17,325 bases of DNA, taken from contig JBBRLU010000021.1 in the NCBI GenBank assembly GCA_038231175.1, positions 1 to 17,325 of the forward strand. Reading direction: 5' to 3'. The notes under the pieces were generated by a model. It searched no databases. It was not told the DNA's origin and was given only the letters and a program-made list of their open reading frames with translations. This stretch comes from UBA4729 sp038231175 (GTDB lineage: Bacteria > Patescibacteriota > Saccharimonadia > Saccharimonadales > UBA4665). Positions 11,628 to 17,325 of this stretch are shown here, piece by piece (the first letter of the stretch is position 1; the number at the start of each line of letters is the position of its first letter). The position numbers and the translations under genes are program-made.

Positions 11628-14600
11628 TTAGATGACGCCGTTGATGAGATCGTCTTCGAAGGCAGTGATGCCGGTCAGGTCGGCCGGATAACGGCTGACA
11701 TCAGGAAACTTAAGGTCGACGACGTGTTGCCAGACGGCGACCGCCAAGGCTTCGATCCGTTCCATATCTTCCTGGGTCGGTTGCAGCTGTAACTTTAGCT
11801 CGCGGCTAGATTCGGCTTCGACATACAGCATCTGGCCGGTGATGCTGCGGATATCAGCAAAACGACTGGAGCCGCTCGTCAGCAGTGCGTAAAATAGCAG
11901 CTGGGTGCGGTGTTGCCAGGCTTTGATGACCTTGTTCTGGTCGCGGGTGGTAAAGCTACTGAGGGCCTTACCGGTCTTGTAATCGGAAATAGTTAGCTGC
12001 TGATTCTCGACCAGCACGTGGTCGAGCTTACCGCCTAGGCGGGCGCTGCCGACGTAGATATCATTGAGCGTGATCTCGGCTAAGCCGCCTTTAGGCAGGC
12101 TGAAGCTCTTAGTCGTGAATAATTCGCTCAGCATAGCCTGGCCGTGGGGTAAGTAGCGCTCCAAATCCGCTTCTGGTAAGTGCTGACTCTGCAGCGAACT
12201 GGCAAAACGTTCCAAGACGCCGGGCAGTACCGGTTGGTCGTCGTTGGCTAGTTGCTGTCCGGCTTGCAGGCCGGCGTGCACCGCCGTACCGTAACTCATG
12301 ACGGCGCTGGCTGGCGACGGTAAACGCAGTAACTGCTTTTCCAGGAATTCCTTCGGACCGGCGCTGACGACGTTCAGGAACTGCTGGATGCCGGTAGCGC
12401 TCAGATAAAAGTCCTCCAGCCGGCTGGCTAGCAAAATCTTTTCGTCAGCTGTTTCGAGGCGCGGCCAGCGCAGCGCTGATTCCAGGACGGTGGTGGCCGG
12501 AGCCACCTGGCTGCCGCTGATCTCAGTGGTCGCGATGGCATTGGTGACCAGCGGCGTGGCTAACACCAGTTTGCCCTGCTCGTTGCTGCTGTAGCTGCCG
12601 ACGATCAGGCTGCTCTTGGCGCGGGTGGCGGCCACGTAGAGCAGCCGGACGTAGTCGTCGTATTGTTCGCCGTAGGGCTGGAGCGGTAAGTTGGCCGGTG
12701 GTTTGCGGCTGACGTTACGCGGCTGCCAGTTATCCTCGACAGCATCGAGGACGTAAACGGTGTCGAACTCCAGCCCTTTCGACTTATGGACGGTCATGAG
12801 CTGGACGGCGTGGTCGCCGCTGACAAACCACGATTGATCGGTCACGGCCCGCTTGAGGCCACTGTTCAAGTCGATAAAGCGGATAAAGTCGGCCAGCGTG
12901 GCGGCTTCGCCGGCGGCAAACTCGTGGCTCAGACTGGTTAATAATTGGACCGCCGACAGGGCTTCGAGGTAGCTGGTGGTCAGCGGCAACGACAGATAAT
13001 GGGCCCGGACGGGGCTGGTCAGGTGGGCACCAGCTTTCAGGCCGATGAAGTACTCGAGCAGCAGCGGTAAGGCGGCCGGCTGCTGCGACAACCACAGTAG
13101 CCAGTTGCCAAGGGCCTTGACGGCGTCGTCATCGTGTTGCAGCAGGCTATCGAGCCAGTGCGGCGCGCCGTAATTAGCGGTCGCCAGTTGCCACAGGGCC
13201 AGCGGTGTCAGGCCCCAGACCGGAAAACGGACCAAGCGGGCTAGCAAGCTGTTAACCTGGCGCTCGTGGCCCGCGGTTATGGCCTGCACGGTCTGGGCCA
13301 GCAGGAAGACTAGCTGGACGACCTCGGATTCTAAGATGTTGTTCTGCTGCTCGTAGCGGATCGGCACCTGGAGATCGTTTAATAGGACGCTCAACCGGCG
13401 CAGACTGTCGTGGCCGCGGGCCAGGACCGCCATCGTGCTGTCGCCAGCCTTCGGCCAAGCAGCGGCAATAGTCTGGGCGACGGCGTACAGTTCGTGGTCG
13501 CGCGTCGGGTACTGTCGGTGCTCGATCAGGCCAGATTCGGCAGTGCCGACGGCCCGCAACATTTTACTGAGGTCAGATTGGCGATTCACCAGCCGATCAT
13601 CGGCCTGCTCGATTATCTTCTGAGCGCTATCGAGCAGGGCCTGGGTGGAGCGATAATTATCGGTCAGGACGATGGTCTGGGTGCCGGGATAGGTGCTACG
13701 GAAATTAAGCATGTTGTTGAGCTCGGCGCCGTTGAAGGCGTAGATCGACTGGTCGTCGTCGCCGACGGCCATCAGGTTCGGCTGATCGCCCTGGCTAAAG
13801 TGAGTGGCTACCAGATGGGCTAGCTGCAGCTGGGCAGCATTGGTGTCTTGGAACTCGTCGATCAAGACATACAAAAAGCGTTCCTGGACACCGGCCAGCA
13901 GGTCCGGCTGTTGCTGCAGCTGGCTGATGACTTCGACGACCATATCGGCGTAATCATAGTAGCCGCGCAGATGGAGGGCGTCGCGGTAATCGGCGTAGAC
14001 GTTGGCCAGGGCCAGCCACCAGGCGTTGCGCCGGCGCTCGTCAAACAGACCCTTGCGGCCGTTTTCGGTCTGCAACCAGCGTTTTTTCCAGGCACCGGTA
14101 TTGGTAGTTTTGCCGCTGCCGTCGTCGGCCGCGACAGCCGCTAGCAAACCGTCTTTTAAGACGGCGCTCAGCGAGCGTAATGGCTTGACGGCCTCGGCCA
14201 CGGCGTGGTCCGGTAAAGCCATGATAGCCTCTTGCAAGGCTGGCAGGCGCTTGGCGCTCAGTGGCGAACTGAGCAGTTCGGCTAGCAGCGGCTCGACCTG
14301 ATTGATGTAGGCGGCGTTGTAATTGATCATGGCCGACAGCTTGCCTGGTGTCAGCCCGGCCTCTTTAGTGAGCTTCAGCGCCTGCTGGACGTCATTGATA
14401 GCCGTCAGCGAGCCGCCAAAACGGCTAGCCAGCGGATCGTCGAGCGGCAGCGTGCCTAAGATATCTTGAATGATTTCTATTTGGGTGGCGTCGGGGGCGA
14501 TGCTCAGCCGGGCACCGTTCCAGAAATAATCAGGGTACTGGTTCATGATCTCGGCCGCGAAACTGTGGAAGGTGCGCACTACGACGCGGTGGGCGCTGGC

Positions 14601-14843
14601 GCCGATCAGACTATTGAGCCGCTGGCGCATGTTGGCGGCCGCGAAGTTGGTAAAGGTCAGGCATAAGATACTGCTGGCCGCGGTGTCGGTCTGTTTCAGG
14701 ATCTTGGCGACTCGTAGACTGAGCAGTTGGGTCTTACCGGTACCAGGACCGGCAACGACTAATACCGGGCCTTCGATAGCATCAACGGCCCGCTTTTGGG
14801 CCGGGTTTAATTTGTGGTACTCACGTTCAAAATCTGCCGCCAT
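11628..14843 (-). CDS. UvrD/Rep-type helicase fused to PD-(D/E)XK nuclease (RecB/AdnB-like)
   Basis: A 1071-residue superfamily 1 helicase-nuclease of the kind that resects DNA ends for recombination repair. Helicase motifs run in order: Q-motif LNPAQKRAVDA, Walker A GPGTGKT (32-38), LTFTNFAAANM, Walker B IDEFQDTN (D329, E330), VGDDDQSIYAFNGA (about 361-374), DNYRSTQAL, MTVHKSKGLEFDTVYV, and LLYVAATRAK. The C-terminus is a RecB-family nuclease: H856 in GTAVHAGL, D941 in GKLDHVL, D954 and K956 in SDYKTGKA. All catalytic residues are present, so the nuclease should be active. The layout resembles RecB, AddA and actinobacterial AdnB. No RecC, AddB or AdnA partner is in the window. ATG 14843 has no Shine-Dalgarno; a TACAAT lies 8 bp upstream. 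It follows ndh by 45 bp on the same strand. Confidence 0.95.
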   Translation of the reverse strand: MAADFEREYHKLNPAQKRAVDAIEGPVLVVAGPGTGKTQLLSLRVAKILKQTDTAASSILCLTFTNFAAANMRQRLNSLIGASAHRVVVRTFHSFAAEIMNQYPDYFWNGARLSIAPDATQIEIIQDILGTLPLDDPLASRFGGSLTAINDVQQALKLTKEAGLTPGKLSAMINYNAAYINQVEPLLAELLSSPLSAKRLPALQEAIMALPDHAVAEAVKPLRSLSAVLKDGLLAAVAADDGSGKTTNTGAWKKRWLQTENGRKGLFDERRRNAWWLALANVYADYRDALHLRGYYDYADMVVEVISQLQQQPDLLAGVQERFLYVLIDEFQDTNAAQLQLAHLVATHFSQGDQPNLMAVGDDDQSIYAFNGAELNNMLNFRSTYPGTQTIVLTDNYRSTQALLDSAQKIIEQADDRLVNRQSDLSKMLRAVGTAESGLIEHRQYPTRDHELYAVAQTIAAAWPKAGDSTMAVLARGHDSLRRLSVLLNDLQVPIRYEQQNNILESEVVQLVFLLAQTVQAITAGHERQVNSLLARLVRFPVWGLTPLALWQLATANYGAPHWLDSLLQHDDDAVKALGNWLLWLSQQPAALPLLLEYFIGLKAGAHLTSPVRAHYLSLPLTTSYLEALSAVQLLTSLSHEFAAGEAATLADFIRFIDLNSGLKRAVTDQSWFVSGDHAVQLMTVHKSKGLEFDTVYVLDAVEDNWQPRNVSRKPPANLPLQPYGEQYDDYVRLLYVAATRAKSSLIVGSYSSNEQGKLVLATPLVTNAIATTEISGSQVAPATTVLESALRWPRLETADEKILLASRLEDFYLSATGIQQFLNVVSAGPKEFLEKQLLRLPSPASAVMSYGTAVHAGLQAGQQLANDDQPVLPGVLERFASSLQSQHLPEADLERYLPHGQAMLSELFTTKSFSLPKGGLAEITLNDIYVGSARLGGKLDHVLVENQQLTISDYKTGKALSSFTTRDQNKVIKAWQHRTQLLFYALLTSGSSRFADIRSITGQMLYVEAESSRELKLQLQPTQEDMERIEALAVAVWQHVVDLKFPDVSRYPADLTGITAFEDDLINGVI

Positions 14844-14851
14844 ATACGACT

Positions 14852-14857
14852 ATTGTA
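14852..14857 (-). promoter_or_regulatory. Candidate -10 box for the helicase-nuclease gene
   Basis: TACAAT on the minus strand, 8 bp before ATG 14843, in the 45-bp gap after ndh. No good -35 is visible. If used, the message would be leaderless; otherwise the gene is read from the ndh promoter. Confidence 0.35.
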
Positions 14858-14888
14858 CTAGCTTACAAGGCCTCTTAGCTAGCAAAAT

Positions 14889-16091
14889 TCAGCGTAGCTG
14901 CTGGGCGGCGTGGGCGATGGTGCAGACTATGCAGGCTTCCTGATGGCCGAACTCGGTAAACCACTGCTTGGTGGCCTCGCGCCACGGTTCTAAGTCTTTG
15001 AAGCCGATCAGGTCGGCTATCGAACGTAGGGCGTGGCCCAGCCAACCATAGAGGCGCAAATTTCCGTAAATGACGGCCGCCCACTTGGGACCGGCCGGAA
15101 TGACGGTTACGAACTTCTTGACCTTGTAGCCACGCATATCCATACCCTCGGCCCGGCGCTTCAAGTTTTCGGCCACGAAATGACCGTCGGCTAGAGCGGT
15201 CTGGGCCAGCCCACTGTAGGGCGTATTGGCGTTATCGCCGATGACAAAGACATTGTCTTCGGCCTGCATATACAGATCAATGGCGACCTTACCTCGGCCC
15301 ATCATGATAAAGTGATTAGCCGCGTAAAACGGATGATTAGTAACCCCGGCCGTCCAGATGACGGTGTGCGAACGGATCGGCTTGCCGCTGACGGTCAGTT
15401 CGTCCGGTGTCTGGCCCTGGACGATGCTATTGACGTACAACTTGACGCCGAGTTTCTTGAGCTGTTTGGCGACGGCGTCCGAGGCGTCACTTGGCAGCCG
15501 TGGCAACAGCCGCGGCGCCGCTTCGATGAGATCGACGTGGACTTTTTTGGCGGCCAGGCCGTGATTCTTCATGATTCCGCGCAGGTAGGTCGGTAGCATA
15601 CCGGCCAGCTCGATGCCGGTCGGGCCGGCGCCGATGATGACGTAGTTGAGGTCCGGTTGGCAGTCGTCGATTAACTGTTGGTGCAAATGGGCTTTCAGCC
15701 GCTCGGCTTCGTCCTGTGATTTGATGCTGTATGAATAATCGGGTAAGCCAGGAATACCGAAGTAGTTAGTGACGACGCCTAACGCCAGGATAAGCGTGTC
15801 ATATTCATAAACGATACCGGCGCCGGTGGTGATGGTTTTAGCTTTGCGATCGATGGTTTCGGCGCTGCCCTGCTTGAGCGTTACGCCCTTGCCCTTGAAC
15901 AAACTAGCCAGACTGATACTGGAGTTGGCCCGCTGACCACCAGTGGCCAGATGGAACAGCGTCGGGTAGTAGCGGAAGTCGGTCTGGTCACTCAGTAGCG
16001 TAACGCTAAAATGGGGCTCACCGGCGAGCTCGAGTGCCGCTTTGACACCACCGAAACCGCCACCGACTACTAAAACTTTTTCTTTTTTCAT
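14889..16091 (-). CDS. ndh: Type II NADH dehydrogenase (NDH-2)
   Basis: Single-subunit, non-proton-pumping NADH:quinone oxidoreductase, 400 residues, on the inner face of the membrane. FAD-binding VVGGGFGG (G10, G12, G15) opens the protein. The NADH-binding Rossmann motif is IIGAGPTGIELAG (152-164), with E161 at the place of a glutamate implicated in quinone chemistry. The second FAD motif is VFVIGDNANT (G285-D286). The quinone-side motif, usually AQ-x-A-x-QQ, reads AQTALAD (296-302), so the last two glutamines are lost. The C-terminal part (about 345-385) is aromatic and amphipathic, as needed for membrane contact, and ends with a C387-IV-C390 pair of unknown use. A good promoter and a weak GTAGG ribosome site precede it. 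A related NAD(P)H:quinone or ferredoxin reductase cannot be excluded. Confidence 0.88.
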   Translation of the reverse strand: MKKEKVLVVGGGFGGVKAALELAGEPHFSVTLLSDQTDFRYYPTLFHLATGGQRANSSISLASLFKGKGVTLKQGSAETIDRKAKTITTGAGIVYEYDTLILALGVVTNYFGIPGLPDYSYSIKSQDEAERLKAHLHQQLIDDCQPDLNYVIIGAGPTGIELAGMLPTYLRGIMKNHGLAAKKVHVDLIEAAPRLLPRLPSDASDAVAKQLKKLGVKLYVNSIVQGQTPDELTVSGKPIRSHTVIWTAGVTNHPFYAANHFIMMGRGKVAIDLYMQAEDNVFVIGDNANTPYSGLAQTALADGHFVAENLKRRAEGMDMRGYKVKKFVTVIPAGPKWAAVIYGNLRLYGWLGHALRSIADLIGFKDLEPWREATKQWFTEFGHQEACIVCTIAHAAQQLR

Positions 16092-16102
16092 TCTTACCTA
16101 CT

Positions 16103-16154
16103 ATTGTAGAGAAAGCATAAGAATCTTGCAACAGATAGCCTAAGCAGTTAAACT
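16103..16154. promoter_or_regulatory. Divergent promoters sharing one palindromic -35 box
   Basis: TTGCAA (16126-16131) is its own reverse complement. On the minus strand it lies 17 bp from TACAAT (16103-16108), upstream of ndh. On the plus strand it lies 17 bp from TAAACT (16149-16154), which is 6 bp before the oxidase ATG 16161. The same six bases can serve as -35 in both directions, so the two promoters should exclude each other. The ndh promoter is strong; the plus-strand -10 is weaker. Confidence 0.6.
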
Positions 16155-16160
16155 ATTTTT

Positions 16161-17325
16161 ATGGATACATTCAAACAAACATTACAAAAAGCTGGCTTTG
16201 CCGGCGAAATGGACGACACCCCGGTCACCCGCGATTTTTACAGTCACGACGCTTCCCTGTTCGAGATCAAACCACAATTAGTGCTCTTCCCGATTGACTC
16301 CAACGACGTCCAAAAACTAGTCAAAGCCGTAGCTGCCAATAAAAAAGCAATTCCTGATTTATCGATTACCGGGCGCAGCGCCGGTACCTGCATGTCCGGT
16401 GGCGCCGTCAACGACTCGATCATCATCGACTTTACCAAGCACTTAAACAAAATCGGCAAGATCACGGCTACCCAAGCTAACGCCCAGCCAGGCGTCTACT
16501 ACCGTGATTTTGAGCCGGAAACCTTGAAGTACGACGCCCTGATGCCGGTCTACCCAGCTTCACGGGACTACGCCGCTCTCGGCGGTATGGTCAATAACAA
16601 CGCCGGCGGCGAAAAGTCGCTGGAGTTTGGTAAGACCCGCGAGTTCGTCGACTCGCTGCAGGTCGTCTTCGCAGACGGCAACGAATACACCGTCCGGCCG
16701 CTCAACAAAAATGAACTCGACGCCAAGATGGCTCAGGGTGATTATGAGGGCAACATCTACAAACGGATTTACGAGCTCTGCGAAGCCAAATACGACCAGA
16801 TAAAAGCCGCCGAACCGAACGTCTCTAAAAACTCGATGGGCTACAACATCTGGAGTGTCTGGGACCGCGAAAGCGGCATCTTCAACCTGCAAAAACTGAT
16901 CGTCGGTTCGCAGGGCACCCTTGGCATGACGACCGACATCACCTTCCGGCTAGTACCGCACCGCAAGCATAACGGCTTGCTAGTGCTATTTTTGAAAGAT
17001 ATCGACAAGCTCGGCGAACTGATTCCGAAAGTGCTGGAAAGTAAGCCAGCCACATTCGAGTCCTTTGATGACAAGACCCTGTTTTTGTCGATCCGTTTTA
17101 TGCCCAGTTTCCTGAAGATGCTCGGGCCAGTCAAATTTATTCACCTGTTGCTGACGCTGATTCCTGACGGCTTACAGCTAGTGCGCGGGATTCCCAAGTT
17201 GATCCTGATGGTTGAGTTTGACGGCGACACCGAACAAGAGGTTCGTACTAAAGTCCATGCCCTCCACCAAAAACTTGGTAAGCACCGGGCCCGCTACGAG
17301 ATCAACGGTTTCGAAGAAGATCCGA
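16161..17325 (+). CDS. FAD-linked oxidase, GlcD / D-lactate dehydrogenase family (3' end missing)
   Basis: The frame stays open from ATG 16161 to the right edge, 388 codons, and continues beyond. It is a VAO/PCMH-type flavoprotein that oxidises 2-hydroxy acids such as D-lactate or glycolate and passes electrons to quinone or another carrier. FAD-domain marks are PQLVLFPIDSNDVQKLV (about 38-54), ITGRSAGTCMSGGAV (69-83), YPASRDYAALGGMVNNNAGG (131-150) and LIVGSQGTLGMTTDITFRLVP (about 236-256; family GSEGTLG). The cap domain follows. Whether a C-terminal Fe-S domain is fused, as in GlcD-GlcF or YdiJ types, lies outside the window. No Shine-Dalgarno is seen; TAAACT is 6 bp before the ATG. Pairing with ndh suggests both feed one quinone pool. 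The family is firm; the substrate is not. Confidence 0.85.
   Translation, partial: MDTFKQTLQKAGFAGEMDDTPVTRDFYSHDASLFEIKPQLVLFPIDSNDVQKLVKAVAANKKAIPDLSITGRSAGTCMSGGAVNDSIIIDFTKHLNKIGKITATQANAQPGVYYRDFEPETLKYDALMPVYPASRDYAALGGMVNNNAGGEKSLEFGKTREFVDSLQVVFADGNEYTVRPLNKNELDAKMAQGDYEGNIYKRIYELCEAKYDQIKAAEPNVSKNSMGYNIWSVWDRESGIFNLQKLIVGSQGTLGMTTDITFRLVPHRKHNGLLVLFLKDIDKLGELIPKVLESKPATFESFDDKTLFLSIRFMPSFLKMLGPVKFIHLLLTLIPDGLQLVRGIPKLILMVEFDGDTEQEVRTKVHALHQKLGKHRARYEINGFEEDP

Noticed and set aside
1..17325. CRISPR arrays, insertion sequences, phage genes or attachment sites
   Set aside because: No regularly spaced repeats, transposase, integrase or terminal inverted repeats were seen on either strand.

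Overview
The window looks like chromosomal DNA of a Candidate Phyla Radiation bacterium, most likely a Saccharibacteria (TM7) relative. This rests on the compact layout with overlapping genes, the full F-type ATP synthase operon with a short delta subunit, the small glutaredoxin, CobO-type and MscL/aquaporin genes, and a lone NDH-2. The taxon is an inference; no rRNA or ribosomal protein gene is present to fix it. Base composition is slightly above half G+C. TGA acts as an ordinary stop (ends of atpB and atpD), so this is not a lineage that reads UGA as glycine.

Layout. 1-1.9 kb: the 3' end of an unknown membrane protein meets a leftward operon of a CobO-like corrinoid adenosyltransferase, a P-loop kinase and a membrane-anchored thermonuclease. 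1.9-2.8 kb: an unrecognised AT-richer gene with a perfect palindrome over its promoter, then a YruB-like glutaredoxin, both leftward. 2.87-9.79 kb: the rightward ATP synthase operon atpI(Z)-B-E-F-H-A-G-[doubtful 80-codon ORF]-D-C, followed by a coupled unknown gene (9.79-10.13 kb) whose end overlaps mscL on the other strand. 10.1-11.6 kb: mscL with a C-terminal zinc ribbon and, divergently, an aquaporin-family channel, separated by about 250 bp of regulatory DNA. A bidirectional terminator at 11.58 kb closes the aquaporin gene and the leftward helicase-nuclease gene. 11.6-16.1 kb: a UvrD-type helicase fused to a PD-(D/E)XK nuclease, preceded by NDH-2. 16.16 kb to the end: a divergent, truncated FAD-linked oxidase of the GlcD/D-lactate dehydrogenase family.

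How the parts fit. NDH-2 and the FAD-linked oxidase would both pass electrons to quinone, and the F1Fo complex interconverts proton gradient and ATP. This suggests a small respiratory capability, although the window holds no terminal oxidase. MscL and the aquaporin form an osmotic pair. The exported nuclease fits a lifestyle of nucleotide salvage.

The least expected signals are regulatory. Several genes have a -10 box only 6-8 bp before the ATG, implying leaderless mRNAs. Two divergent gene pairs share or overlap a -35 box, most cleanly a palindromic TTGCAA between ndh and the oxidase, with exactly 17 bp to each -10. I see no CRISPR array, insertion sequence, tRNA, or clearly new multi-gene defence or mobile system.
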